From NCBI GenBank assembly GCA_964017065.1, contig OZ024786.1, positions 271,487 through 335,486 of the forward strand: a stretch of DNA of 64,000 nucleotides, in the 5' to 3' direction. The notes beneath the pieces were generated by a model, which saw nothing but the letters and a program-made list of their open reading frames with translations, ran no database searches and was not told the origin of the DNA. This DNA is from Haliclona indistincta. Its lineage: Eukaryota > Porifera > Demospongiae > Haplosclerida > Chalinidae. The translations under genes and the position numbers were made by a program. Below, piece after piece: positions 33,003-46,051 of this stretch (the first letter of the stretch is position 1; every line of letters begins with the position of its first letter).

Positions 33003-36000
33003 TTAATCATTTCCCTCTTCTTGATTTATAGCTCCATACCCTCTCCACCATCGTAGCACAAAGTTAGACTGTGCTGGATTATCAGCTTTACGTCGGTGAA
33101 AGCATTGGACGATAACTATTATCAGCAATATCATTGAGAATAGTGATAGCACTCCAGTAATAGAGTAGAATATACTAATATCAATCGTTGCCATTGTTGT
33201 CGTATTTGAAGCTGCAAAAGTCATAAAAATTCATTAAAATGTGCATGTTTATGCATGTGAATGCATAATGGTAATAGGTATAGGTATATGATATGACTGT
33301 CGGTTTGCATGCAAGAGCACATGTATTATAGGTCACTATTAGTAGTCTATAAAACTATGTTTTAGAATGCGGTGATTATTCATTGAAGAGATATTATAAT
33401 TATTCCTAAACATAATATCTCCTCGCATCTGCTTTAGTTGACTAATAATTATAAGCAGCACATTTACAGTGCTGTAAAAATGTATAAGTGAGCTAAGTTG
33501 CATTCAATGGCTATAGTAGGGGACAACTTGACTTCTTTAAAAGCTACTGGCAAGCATGCAGTGAACCTGGTTTGTACCTAGCTGGTAATGATAAAAAAAT
33601 AGTGATACATTAATATTATCACTGTTTTTGTTGATGTTGACTATAATTCCAAGTTATAGTGTTTTTAGATGATTAAAATACATTTGCTGAAGGCATGCAT
33701 GTTTATAGCAAATGAATACGATGCGTGTGGTGACGTGAAATTCATAGATTAGTGGGAAACTTTTTTCTATTCGTAGAATAGCTTATGAATAATGGAAAAA
33801 TTGTTGCACCTGTGTTTATGCCAACCGGACATATGAACTGGTTCCCAGAACTCCGAAACACCTGATCAGCTTTATTGAATTCTATAAAAATTAATATGTA
33901 TGTACATATAAATTGTTTAGGAATTTGTAAAAGCATAGCACTTTATGAATCTCCAACATGGTGCATTTTTAATGCACATGCAGCTGGGAATACTGTCTGA
34001 CTGTGATGCATTGCTAAGTAAGTGGTACAGTATACCTAATTTGCAAGTATCATTACTAAAACCATCTAAATAACAAGTTAAATGAACATATACATTATTC
34101 TGGAAGACTGCATTGCATGGACCGTCTCAGGCTCAATTGCATGCAGTGTACGATCAGCAACAGCTGACTTTTTGACTCGACTTATTACACAGTGTGCCTA
34201 TAAATAGTACAGTAAGTTGCACTTTCTAGGACTCGAATGTTACCAAAATGCCTGACATTCTTTCTATATAAAAATTATTCCTAAAGTACTATACTTTCTC
34301 ATTTTTAATGATACTTACGACAGGTGAGCGCAATAAAATACATCTCATGGTCATCACAGCTATCCAGTGATGTGTACGATGAATGGTTCATGCAGTTTGT
34401 CAAACATGGATATGATATCAGAACACCTTCTGCTGCACTGCAGACTGGCAGAATATCAATATTCCATGATATTTGATTTGTTCTATAATTTATAGGAATA
34501 AACAACAATAAAATGATTTAGCAAAATGTACAATACTTTGAAACATATGGACGATAAGTATCGGCACTTGTGTATCCCATTTGACGACAAGCAGAGTCAG
34601 CAAAAATCTTGTTCGCATCACTAGAATTGACACATATTGGTCTCCAGTTGTCTTTTAAGTAGATCTCTAATAGAGATACATCATTCTGCCCATGGTTGCT
34701 GTCATATTGAGATATGAATGATTGTATTCGGACCTGCCCATTGTAATAATTATTGATGCTGGTATCTGCATTCAGAAATAATTGCGTACATACATGTAAA
34801 AAGTTAGCATGTTAACATTATAATAAGCAATAATGTATTCTTGCATTAGTAATACTCAGTATGCTTCATGCGTTATGCTACATAGAGGGTATCTAAGATT
34901 TAGGGTCGAAATGCTGATGCTAATTCATGATCAATAATAAATTATTGATAACATAAATAATATCTTGGTTAATGAGTATTTTTACTGTGAAATGCTCTAT
35001 TATTTCATATGGAGCTATAGGTAGGTTATAGCTAAAGTAATAATTATAATAACATGTAGGTGATTGTATTATAATAGCTGCATGCATGCACTGACCACAT
35101 TTTATTCCCACAATAGTCTTCGGATCACAAGTTGAAGAATTAATCACATGTCCTACATCACAACGCAGTAAGAATAGCTCTGCCTCAGTCACCAAATTGA
35201 TTACGTTTGGACAACGGATACCATTAATTGCTGTTGGCTGGTAATTTTTTCCAGTACTGTTTACATCATACCTGAGGACAATAATACTTCAAAAGTTGTG
35301 GTTGGTCAGTATGATGAAAGATGAAAACAAAATACGACTATACGAGAACAATATATCGTGCAGGCCGTGTAGTATGTGACATTGACATGGCTCATGACAT
35401 TAAGTTATGCACCTTAGGCGCTTATGCCCAGAATTGCAGATTTTACTTTTATATCAACAGTTAAACTTACTACATGCATGCATGGCTACTATAGTATGAG
35501 ATATGTGCGATAACTCATTTCCACACAAGGGTAGCCGCCATCTCAATTTACCGTTATCCCTACATATCATTGCCGATCGGCAATGCTAATACTGCAGGTA
35601 AAATACATTTGATCACTTAAACAGCCGTGTTCTGATGACACACACAAAATAAACCAAATGCTACACCAATTTAGTCTCAACGGTAATTTTTAGAATTCTA
35701 GAATACTTTATTGCTGCTGACATTTATACAAACATGTAAGCTAACTTACCCAAGTGACATTGCTGAGCCCCATTTTGAATATGTTGCATGTCCAAGTTGT
35801 CGGCAAGCAGCTGCAGCACCTCTATCATCATTTGTATCTCCTCGATTGTTGCACACAATGTTCCATTCACCTTGTGTGTATACCTGCATGTATGAATCAA
35901 ATTTTGTTTGTCATGCTGAGGCTTTAACATTGTTCTAAGCTTGCCTGCAGAACTCCTTGAAATGTTGCACCACCATTGTCCATCAGACGAACATCACCTT

Positions 36001-36152
36001 CCTTTTGTCCTAATTTACAGTACGCATCATAAGTTATATTATTAGGATAGAAACATCACTGGTGTCCTTATTGTGTGAAGAGTTAATGCATGACACTGAC
36101 CTTGTACAATTAGGACAATATGAACAAAAAACAACAAAATAGAACACTGCAT
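33003..36152 (-). CDS. SRCR-2: two-domain SRCR membrane receptor
   Basis: The exons (minus) are 36152-36101, 36009-35945, 35883-35750, 35271-35096, 34765-34537, 34482-34319, 33881-33810 and 33211-33003, giving 366 residues. The signal peptide is MQCSILLFFVHIVLIVQ. SRCR domain 1 has CRQLGHATYSKWGSA and GIRCP; SRCR domain 2 has WRPICV, CRQMGYTSAD and PCLTNCMNHSS. The linker has FRSSGNQFICP. A membrane helix (FYSITGVL...IVIVQCF) leads to HRRK and the tail VLRWWRGYGAINQEEGND. Upstream it is a close duplicate of SRCR-1. The intron after exon 2 uses a GC donor (CAG/GCAAGC). It is probably a surface recognition protein; its ligand is unknown. Confidence 0.88.
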
Positions 36153-36662
36153 TCTTCCCCTCTGAACCGATGCAACTAACAGTGTGAGGACGTCAGATAG
36201 CCGGGCGGGAGCTAATCAAGCAGCAAAACCTCGAGCAATACTCGCAAAGCAACCACGCCTAAGGTAAACGGGGGTAATTCCGTAAATAAGGTAGATCTAA
36301 TTCCGTAATTCTATAACTTAATTTGGAAGTTACACGAAGTGTTCTACGCGATATTTCAGCTGTGCTGCCTGTGCCAGGCAGCATATTAAGTGCGTTGCTG
36401 TAATAACGGGTATGACCAAACATTTAGTGGTCTCCATATACGTGTAGTAAGGTACGTAAGCTTACCAGAAGCAGGATTCTTGCTTTAATTATGAGTGACG
36501 TCGACGTCGACATGCAAAATGCTCACTAACGAGACCGAGCGAGCGAGTGGCATAATTTTACATTAAAAATTCTGAGTTAATATTCATGAAATTTGAAAGC
36601 ATATATTCTGGCCATGGGATATTACAAAACTATAATGGTATACAATTATGCACAAACAGTCA
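36153..36662 (-). other. SRCR-2 upstream spacer
   Basis: It contains the conserved promoter-proximal block 36180-36285. The part near 36510-36662 is duplicated at 37760-37960, see the relic gene. Confidence 0.5.
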
Positions 36663-37808
36663 TTAAAATAAACAGTCATTGTTTAATGATGTGCTGCGTT
36701 TCAATTGTCTCTCTGCTACAGGTCCGTAGTTAGTTCTAGGTCCTCTCAACCATTGAAACATTCTGTTAGGCTGTGCTGTATTATTATCGTCTTCAGCTGC
36801 TTTGCGTCGTCGACAGCATTGGATGATAACTATGACCAGCAATATCATTGAGAATAGTGATACGTACCAATACTAGCACTCCAGTAACAGAGTAGAATAC
36901 ACGAATATCAATCACTGCTGGTGCTGCAAAGGTAAATAACAATAATTATGCTTGTGAATGCATGTTAAACAAAAATGTAAAATGTACAAGAGAGCTAATT
37001 AGTAATGGCTGGGGACAATGGCACAAATGCAGTGAACCAAGTTTCCACCCGATAATGATAAAACACTGCAGTATACGTAACTTTTGATACATCGTCATCG
37101 TTTTTTGGCTGTGCTGATATAACGAACCCCTTTCTCTAATCTGTAGGATGATCTTGTTCAAACAGTATTGACTTGCTGTTGCTTTAGTGTAATTCTAGAT
37201 TAAATCCCAGTACAATAATCATTAATGATGAATAAATTTTGCACATTCCAATATTATTAACCTTTTTCTTGATCAAAGAAACTCCGTCACTTCAGTCATT
37301 CTGTACAAGAATTCACTATTGGTTCAGCCTGGGTGGCACCAAGGACATATAGAGAGAAGCCCATGAATAATGCTGGGGTGTCTATTTCCTAGTAATAAGG
37401 TTGTCTACGTACTTAATAAGTACATTCTCAAACCATTACAGGCCTAGGTATCTCATGTACTCATGAGATACCGAGCATCGATCAATGAGAGGTTTCTATT
37501 CGAGGAGGGATTTTATTTTTGAATTTACGGCAATCACTCAAGCAAGAGTGTATAAAACACATCAGCAAAATTCGGTTATGCAACCTGCAATAATAAAAAG
37601 GCACTTGCAAGACTCCCTCAGACTCATGAATACCATCAAACACCAGATGGACACTGCTCTCATAGTCCTGGTGTCGTGCAGCAACTATAATTGTACAAAT
37701 AATGATTATGGTGTATAGTTTAAGTAAACCTATGAGTAAGCTTAAGCTCACCTTGAACAATACTAACGAGACAAGAAATAAATGCTCCCTAGTGAGATTG
37801 AGAGCCAT
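36663..37808 (-). pseudogene. SRCR relic: signal exon, first SRCR exon and membrane exon only
   Basis: A deleted member of the array. The signal-like exon 37808-37752 (MALNLTREHLFLVSLVLFK) is followed by a first SRCR exon at about 37690-37605 (DYESSVHLVFDGIHESEGVLQ, ending like the others), and then directly by a membrane/tail exon at 36925-36663. The five exons in between are missing. The membrane exon is frameshifted: after GTGCTAGTATTG it carries about 15 extra bases that match SRCR-2 (ATCACTATTCTC), as if two paralogous exons had been joined. The tail (WLRGPRTNYGPVAERQ) still shows the family pattern. The spliced phase of the first two exons does not match. Confidence 0.65.
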
Positions 37809-37965
37809 AATTTTATGGTAAAAATTCAGAGAGTAATTAATATTCATGAAATTTGAAAGCATATTGCTGGTCATGGGATCATGTGTAACAAAACTATAAT
37901 GGTATACAATTATGCACAAACAGTCATTAAAAAAGAAATAGTCGTTGTTTGATGATGTGCGTATT
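37809..37965 (-). repeat. Duplicated 3' flank (copy at 36560-36662)
   Basis: ATTCATGAAATTTGAAAGCA and TAACAAAACTATAATGGTAT-type blocks recur about 1.26 kb apart. This shows a tandem duplication that gave SRCR-3 and the relic their common 3' ends. Confidence 0.7.
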
Positions 37966-40900
37966 TCAATTGTCTCTCTCTGCTACAGCTCCATAGTTAG
38001 CTCTACGTCCTCTCAACCATTGAAACATTCGGTTAGGCTGTGCTGGATTATTATCATCTTCAACTGCTTTGCGTTTTCGACAGCATTGGACGATAACTAT
38101 GACCAGCAATATCATTGATATCAATACTAGCACTCCAGTAACAGAGTAGAATATACGAATATCAATCACAGCTGATGCTGGTGCAGTCACATTTGATGCT
38201 GCAAAGATAGAATTAAAATTGATGTACTTGTGAATGTATGGTAAACAACACTTTAAATGTATAAGTGAGCCAATTTGTGTTTATGGCAGGGGAAAATGTC
38301 GTTAATGCAGTGAACCAAGTTTGTACCTGGTAATGATAAAACACTGCAGTATCTTTTGATAAATTGTCAAAGATGTTCACATCCTTCACGTAATTATTAT
38401 AAACATGGAAAGAATTCATACAGTGCTTTTATACTTAATGGTTATTATGTGCATGCAGTGAATGATGTGAAATTCAGTTATGGGAAATACCTGCAACATT
38501 TATTATTGGACATATAAACTGGTTCCCAGAACTCCTAAACACCTTCTCAGGATTACTGAATTCTGTAGAAAGTATAAAGATTTGTGTGAATTAACTTTTG
38601 CTTTTGTTCCACACTTTTTAGGAAATAGCACGTGCTTATAGTGTGCTTTCTTTAAAAAGCAAAGTGCTTTTAGGAATCTCTCACATGCATGGTGCATGTA
38701 TTACAATCCATTGAGAATTAGTTCAGGTTCCTAGGCAAGTTGGCACAGTATAGCCGACTAGCAAGTGCCATGACTGATAGTACTGAAACATCTATAAGCA
38801 ACAAGACTCCAAGCAATGTGTGACACAAGCATTCACCGACTTCTATTCATGAACACAAATGCAGTGATAAAAGAGTAAATTTTGCTTCGTGGCAATTTTT
38901 AAACTGCACAGGCAACACAAAATCTCAGCCATGCACTTTTTGTGACTACACGTACTTTCTGCAAAATGTCTGTGCTTTCTATTATAGAGACATGCACTGC
39001 ATGCACTCTCTCGAGAAAGCACAACTACCTAAAGAGCATGTAACATTATTATACTTACGACAGGTGAGCTCAATAAAATGCATCTCAGGTTCTTCACAAC
39101 TATCCTGTGATGTGTACGATGAATGGTTCATGCAGTCTGTCAAACATGGATATGATACCAGGACACCTTCTGCTGCACTGCAGACTGGCTGAATATCAAT
39201 TTTCCATGATTTTTCATTTGTTCTAGGAATAAACAACAAAAACAACATTAGAATGATTTAGAATGATTTAGAAACAAACGACTCTTTACCCTGCATGGGC
39301 GCGTAGGCGTCGGAGAGTTAAGTATTTGGCTTCGTCATAATGTGTTCGTACAAAAACGCGGCTGTTTACTGCCTTACTGCTCGAAGATTGTCATGGAATA
39401 GCTCTCAACAGCTTGGTTGTTGAATATTTCTTCTTTAAAAGATGCCTGCAAAGTCGAGAAAGTCTCCTGTCGCGTGCTATGGCCATGTATTCGTATTAGC
39501 AACATCGCCGATTAGAACATTCCGGTAAGTGGGCGTGCCACAATTGTGAGACTGAGTGAACACATATGTACGTTTAATTAAACGCGCGTTCCCTGGACTC
39601 TATATAGAATAGTTCACTTAGCTCATGCAAAACATACAAAAACACAACAAAATGCATACTTTGAAGAGGAAGGACGAAAAGATTCAGCACTTGTGTATCC
39701 CATTTGACGACAAGTAGAGTCAGCAAAAACCTTGTTCACATCACCAGAGTTGACACATACAGGTCTCCAGTCCTGATCTAGGTAAATCTCTAACAGATGT
39801 GCATCACTCTGCTCATGGTTACTGTCATATTGCATGGAATTTTGCAATCGGACCTGCCCATCGTAATAATTTTTGATGCTGGTATCTGTATGCAGAAATA
39901 TGTACATAAAAAGTATTATATGCATGCATGCTATAAGCAATATGCATGCCTGCATGAGTATAGGTATGCATTAGTTACAGTACCGTTCACAAGTAACATC
40001 ACCCTGTCTCACGGGCCGCCTTCAAGTGATTCAAGAGAAGAGTTACTTGCCCGTGAGAACTCTATACCGAACAGGAGAACAGGTCATACGATTGACACGA
40101 GAGCCATCACTCTTTCGCCATAATATCACAAGCGCTTTAGCTTCTTCTCTAAGTCAAGCATTGTTGAGCAATTAACAAATTCCCATAAACACACGGGTAC
40201 GAGTGCGTGATATGTGTGGCCTCATGTTACACTCCGCAGTGCTTGTGTGCGCCTTAATATGCTCTCATGAAAGTCACAACTGTCGCACACACTCTCGTAT
40301 GTGTCCTCCACGCTCATCTCGCAAGATGAGGTGACGTTAAACATGAACAGTTCTGTAGTATAATCCAGAAAGGCTTATCTAAGATTTAAGGTTGGGTGCT
40401 GATGCTAATTAATATTCATTATCATTAATTTTCACTGATATTATAAATATAAATGTGGCAGTCCCGGATAGAATTCAGAGATTATACAGGTCCTCTATAA
40501 TATATCCGGGACTGCCACAAATCGTGGTTAATGAGTAACTGTTGTTATGATGTAGATTAAGAAATGCATGGCATGTTATGGAGGTAGACCAGCTATAGTA
40601 CTATAGTGATTATAGTGTTTGTGTATATACAATCACTATTATTGTTACTGTAGTACTGTATAATGTCACTATTAAATTATGACTGCATGCATGCACTGAC
40701 CACATATTACTCCCACAATAGTCTGTGGATCACAAGTTGAAGAATCAATCAAAGGTGTCATATCACAACGCAATAAGAACACCTCTGCCTCGGTCACCAA
40801 ATTGATTACGTTTGGACAACGGATACCATTAATTGCTGTTTGCTGGTAATTATTTCCACTACTGTCTACATCAAACCTGAGGATAAAAATAGTCTAAAAT

Positions 40901-42348
40901 CTGTGATTGGTCAATAGGATGAAACGAAATATGAAGAGAGGATAGGTCAATACTCGACCTCCAATGCAGATTTCATAAATAACAAACCAGTAAAAACTTG
41001 GCTGTTCATAGGTGTAGCAACTCGGGTATATTCTTGCAAAATTGGTAGGCTTAACTTTTCAGAGCTTATACTTTCAGCGCGTGCTACAAAACTGAACCAG
41101 GTGACGCGGTAACTCACGAATACAGCCTTATAACCAAAATGATTTTCAAGCAAATATCGACTTTAGCTTGTGTTGCACGCTTCAGTGCTTAGTTTCAGCC
41201 AGCGACGAGAAATCCTGCCAACAGACAGACCGACAGATACATACACAACACGACTAATGTATGCTCCGAGGCTCCACCACTGAGGCATAATAATATCAAC
41301 AGTGTAACTATAATTATGGTCATATTATATATGTGAAAGGAGAGGAATTGGGAAACCATCTATCTGACAGTAATGCAATAGTATATACCGCACTCATGGG
41401 ACAAATGATACCTACTGTCAATTTTAATGGTTAAATGCATTCTGCACGATAACGGCTCAAGTCAAAAGAGCAAAGTAATACAGGAACTGTTGCCTGCAAG
41501 TGCTTCAGGTATCCTCTGGTCTAGCGTCATTTTGATAACTTACTATAATGTCTGGTTGTCTAGGTACGTATAGCCACTTTAACAATGGTGTCTCGATAAG
41601 CAGCCATTGCTCAAACAATAGGCGATATGTCACTATGAGCAATGATCCTGGTCCAATGGCTATCGTGCCTAACGGTCTTGATCTAGCCAATGTTAGTTGC
41701 TTGTGTCAGAGATCAACTAAGTTCTATGCTAGTCAGTAATGGTATTGTTGATTATATGTACCATAATAGAAACTTTTCGTGAAAGCATGAGATACAGCAT
41801 TTCGCGAATAATATTTTCACGAATCAGCGCTATTGCCCTATCTATGTCAACAAAAACAAGAAATTCGTGGATAACATTTTCATGAATAGCCTGTAATTCG
41901 CGAAAATATTCTCCCGCGAAAATTTCCCGCTATACGGTAATATAAAGTGTCGTACACATGTAAGCTAGCTTACCTAAGTGACATTGCTGAGCCCCATTCC
42001 AAATATGTTGCATATCCAAGTTGTCGACAAGCAGCTGCAGCACCTCTATCATCATTTGTATATCCTCGATTGTTGCACACAATGTTCCATTTATTTTGTG
42101 TGTATACCTATAAATCAATTTTGTATTATAACACCAATGCTTTAACATTATTCAAGCGCTATACTACAAGCTTGCCTGCAGTACTCCTTCAAATGTCGGG
42201 GCACCATCATCCATAAGACGAACATCACCTTCCATTTGTCCTAAAGATGTACAGTATGCATAATTTATGACAGAAACAACACTATATAGTGCTGACCTTG
42301 TACAATAAAAACAATATGAACTAAACAAAGCAGACTAGACCACCGCAT
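37966..42348 (-). CDS. SRCR-3: two-domain SRCR membrane receptor
   Basis: The exons (minus) are 42348-42297, 42240-42176, 42107-41974, 40876-40701, 39885-39660, 39222-39059, 38562-38491 and 38198-37966, giving 373 residues. The signal peptide is MRWSSLLCLVHIVFIVQ. SRCR domain 1 has WNIVCNN, CRQLGYATYLEWGSA, GIRCP, LLRCD and STCDP, six cysteines as in group A SRCR domains. SRCR domain 2 has WRPVCV, CRQMGYTSAESF and PCLTDCMNHSS. The linker is FRSSGNQFICP. The membrane helix FYSVTGVL...IVIVQCC is followed by RKRK and the tail FQWLRGRRANYGAVAERDN. The intron after exon 2 has a GC donor. Introns hold a 66-base hairpin (40454-40519), a dispersed repeat (41155-41291) and a MITE (41775-41939). Confidence 0.88.
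40454..40519. repeat. 66-base hairpin in SRCR-3 intron
   Basis: Arms of 17 bases, TGTGGCAGTCCCGGATA and its exact complement, flank a 32-base loop that can pair further. It may be a minimal MITE; a small-RNA hairpin is possible but unproven. Confidence 0.6.
41155..41291 (+). repeat. Dispersed repeat, copy 2 (see 1501-1642)
   Basis: It shares the ACACAACACGACTA, GTATGC and GAGGCATAAT blocks in the same order with 1501-1642. It lies in the intron between SRCR domain 1b and 1c exons of SRCR-3. Confidence 0.55.
41775..41939 (-). repeat. CCGTATAGC-type MITE, copy A
   Basis: The right end reads CCCGCTATACGGTA. The interior has inverted GCGAAAATATT and CGCGAAA blocks. It is the reverse-orientation relative of 53295-53484; the left end is decayed. 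Confidence 0.65.
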
Positions 42349-42623
42349 TCTTCCGCGCAGGATCGCCTATTCGCCGCATGCAACTAAAATAGTGTTAGAA
42401 AGTCATTTTATATCTCATGTACATCTATTTATACTCACCAGCTGGCTGTGATAAACTGACTCGATCGATCGAGTAGATAACAAAACACGCCAAGAACCAC
42501 GCCTCTGTGTTATTTTTTGACGAACGAACGTGCACGGACCATAATGATGACGACATCAAAATTATTAATAATTATATCTATGATTATAGCAATCTGAAAT
42601 TGTTTATTGCAGCAGTTGTATAA

Positions 42624-44984
42624 TCAGTTCAGTCTCTGTTTCTCAGTAGCTCCATAATCAACAGCAGCATCAGCAGTGGAAGCTTTATCATTAAGTCGCC
42701 GAATCCGTGAGCGACGCTGGTGACGATGAAGCACACAGCACAACACTATCACCATGATCCCGAGTGTCATCGTGATCTTAGACATCACCAGTAGCATACC
42801 AAGCACAGAGTAGAAAGCTATATCCAACTGTGCTGTACAAGAAAATCACAGATAGCGTCACAATGTTCATAAAATTAAGCAACACAATTGTTATAATGTT
42901 AACGTTTTTTTGACAGCTATTTTTACAATGATGAAGTGAAAGTGTAGAGTGTCACCTTCATGCACTAATGTGTTCAGTCACTGTTGTCTTTATTCACACG
43001 ATGGAGGATGATCAGAGACTGAACACATTAGGGGACACTCTACACTTTCACTTCTATATTCATTATATGCAAGCCGGTGACAAACAACCCAAAATTTGAG
43101 AAGTGACAAACTTTAACATTATAATGCAAAATTACGTGTTGCACTAGTATTTTGTTTACGTTTTTGAAAGCCGACACAAGCAAGTGGATTACCAGCACTG
43201 TACAGAGACTCCTCAGTCTTGTTGAATTCTAGAGAAAGAGGACAACAATAATAAGATCCTTGCTAAACCAAAGACACAAATAGTACTATTCTTTAAGAGA
43301 AAATAATTTTAGATACCTTATGTGACGTCACAATTAATTGACATAGTGGTAAAAGTGAGACATGAGTGTTTAGCTGCAAGATACTGGAACAAAATTTAAT
43401 CTCTGTAACTGGGCATTTTTGGCAATATTACAAGGTCATTCTTCTAGTCTGCTACAATGTTTCTCTTACTAGTCTATATACTTAACTAATCTGAGGTAGA
43501 GACAGCGAGTGTGTACTAGTGCAATCGTCACTGTATCATTTCATCCATTATAGTTACGCCCATCAGAGAACAGAAGTATGTGAAAATCTACAATGGGAGC
43601 TATATTTGCTGTACAATTGATACAAATTGAATAGGAATTTGTCTTTTACTTAGTGAAGCCGAACTCGCATGGTGCCAAATGCCAAAATATCTTTAAATCT
43701 GTAGCTTAATCTTGGAAGATACAGCTTGCTATAAACTGGCAACCAGTTAAAATAACAGTTTTAACCATAATATCTATTAGCAGTTTTCATGCTGGCATGG
43801 CTAGCATCCAATTGCGCCATCTTACTACGGGTCATTCCACCTAATTCTGTCCTCTAATGGGTGTAACTACATGATATAGTACATGTATACTTACGGCACA
43901 ACAGCTCATACTGACTGTAGTCCTCATCGCAATCATCTACTCCTGAATAACCGACCGATGGATCCATACAGTTAGTGAAGCAGGCATATGATGGATGAGG
44001 ATCATGTCGACCATTACTGCTACATCTACTATCAGACAATAGACTAACCCTCCATGAAGACATGCTGTTAGGATTACTATACAGGGAAAAAAACACAAAT
44101 AAATGATACAGAACATGTGCCCACAGACAACTGTAAATATTACCAAAATTTAATAACAACTATCAAAACTAGCCAACTCACTCTAAAGCATTATACTGTC
44201 TGGAGCTCGTGAATCCTAATTGACGACAAGCACTATTAGCAATAAAGTCACTCATCTGATTCTTGCTGATACACAGTGGTCTCCATTGTCCTTCAAAATA
44301 GATCTCCAGCAATGAAGCCGTGAGTCCTTTATCATTAACTGTACGAACCTGACCATCGTAAGGAGCTAGTGTATTATCTACATTGAATAGAGTTATCAGA
44401 GGGTTAAAACAATGTGTGATTTAAATTATCTGGTAGTAAACTGCTTTATACCGTATAGCCGGTTATTTTCATGTAGATTTAATTTTCGAACGGCTGGTGC
44501 GGGTCGAAAATTAGATTTCGAAAAATTCTTTTTGCCTATTTAAAATGTTTTGTGACGTGGCTCTGTGACGAAAATTAGACCCAGCCAAAATTTGGCTAAC
44601 GAAATATTTGGCCAGCGAAAAAAACCGGCTATACGGTAGATCACTGAGAATAGACTGATTCATTTCTACAGTTAGTACAGCCCATAATGTTGTCACAAGC
44701 TAAGCATGTATCCTTATCCATGACCTCTAGCAACCTTCTCTCTTTGTGTGTACAGCACTGTACTAGTCAACACAAGTGTCCTTTTCTCATTTCCGGTCAA
44801 ATTTGGTTGGTCAGTGGTCCATTCCATTCCACATTACCATTAGTAAGATAAACCACTATAACAACACAATTCTAGCTGTGCAAACAATGTGAAATCTATT
44901 ACCAATGACTGCCTGCCCATGCTATTCTTTTCATTTGTCACTTGTGCTAAGTTTCACTCCAATGGGAAGACACTTGTGCATGTG

Positions 44985-45048
<64 letters not shown>

Positions 45049-46051
45049 AGTGCGTGTGTGTTAATTTATGTGTGCATATAGTGTAAAATTGAGGCCTATT
45101 AACAGCAGCAGCCCTGAGTACTGCAGCTAGCTAGCTATAGTATACCACACCCACACTCACCACATTGTATTCTCACAACACCAGTACACGCAGTAGGATC
45201 ATACTCTTGAACTGGTCCGACCTGACAACGCTGCAGAAACACTTCTCCCTCGTCCTCCAAGTCCCATACTGGAGGACAATTGATGCCCATTATTACCGAT
45301 GAGTTAACTTGTGGACTAAAGAGCAGATATGTGTTAATTAGAGCAATTGACAGAAGCAAGAACTATAACCAGCACACATGTATTCCGAGAGTGAACTAAC
45401 CCAAAAATAATTTTTTTTGATGACTCACTTTATAGTTTCAGTGTATTTAGTAAAGTTGGTATATCCTAATTGTTTACATGCTGTGAATGCTGTCTGTGCA
45501 GTAGTCATTTGGCACACATAGTTCCAACTACCATAAAGATATACCTGTAGAACAAAGATACATACGTACAACAGCTTATAGTTATACAAGATAAATCAAT
45601 GAATGAACAGTAGCAATATATAGCTCAAAGAAGAAAGAAAAAGGTCGAAATTACTGTATATTCACACCATCCACTGATTTCTTACTTGCAGAATGCCTTC
45701 AGAAGCTGTAGTACCATTTACTAGACGAGCGTCACCTTCATAGACGTTATCAAACTGTGCTGCAATGATACAGACAACAAAGTCAGTCATGCATGAAGGC
45801 ATCATGCATAATGTACTTTTAGAGAGTTCCCGGCAACTAAGAAAAAATTAAATTGCTAGCAACAAGTTTTAGCTACTTCAAAAAATCAATTATTAGTAGT
45901 ATTAGTAGTAGTATAAATTATAAACCAGACTAGTACAACACAAGCTAGTTGATTTATTATAGCTTTTTGTGTCTTACATACCTTGCACTGCAGAAAGAGA
46001 GATGATGATACAAATCAGTAGCTGCAGGACGAGAACTCTCGACATCATCAT
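42624..46051 (-). CDS. SRCR-4: two-domain SRCR membrane receptor
   Basis: The exons (minus) are 46051-45982, 45759-45686, 45544-45429, 45315-45161, 44377-44182, 44076-43895, 43228-43160 and 42832-42624, giving 356 residues. The signal peptide starts at the first of three ATGs (MMMSRVLVLQLLICIIISLSA). SRCR domain 1 has GSWNYVCQM, ACKQLGYTNF, GINCP and LQRCQV; SRCR domain 2 has WRPLCIS, SACRQLGFTSS and ACFTNCMDPS. The linker (LYSAGNPLACV) keeps one cysteine. The membrane helix begins FYSVLGML and ends VLCC, followed by HRHQRRSRIRR and the tail AAVDYGATEKQRLN. It is more diverged than SRCR-1 to SRCR-3. The spacer to SRCR-3 is only 275 bases. Introns hold an inverted repeat (42934-43053), a MITE (44449-44638) and a TG microsatellite. 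Confidence 0.87.
42934..43053. repeat. 120-base inverted repeat in SRCR-4 intron
   Basis: The outer arms AAGTGAAAGTGTAGAGTGTC pair exactly. A second block, CTAATGTGTTCAGTC, pairs after a small bulge. It is a MITE-like hairpin with no frame. Confidence 0.75.
44449..44638 (+). repeat. CCGTATAGC-type MITE, copy B
   Basis: The inverted ends CCGTATAGCCGGTTATTTTC and GAAAAAAACCGGCTATACGG lie inside TA on both sides. It is 190 bases long and non-coding. Confidence 0.8.
44986..45047 (+). repeat. (TG)n microsatellite
   Basis: About 30 uninterrupted TG units in an intron of SRCR-4. Confidence 0.97.

Noticed and set aside
44889..45086. Cys-Val repeat protein
   Set aside because: It is a translation of the TG microsatellite.
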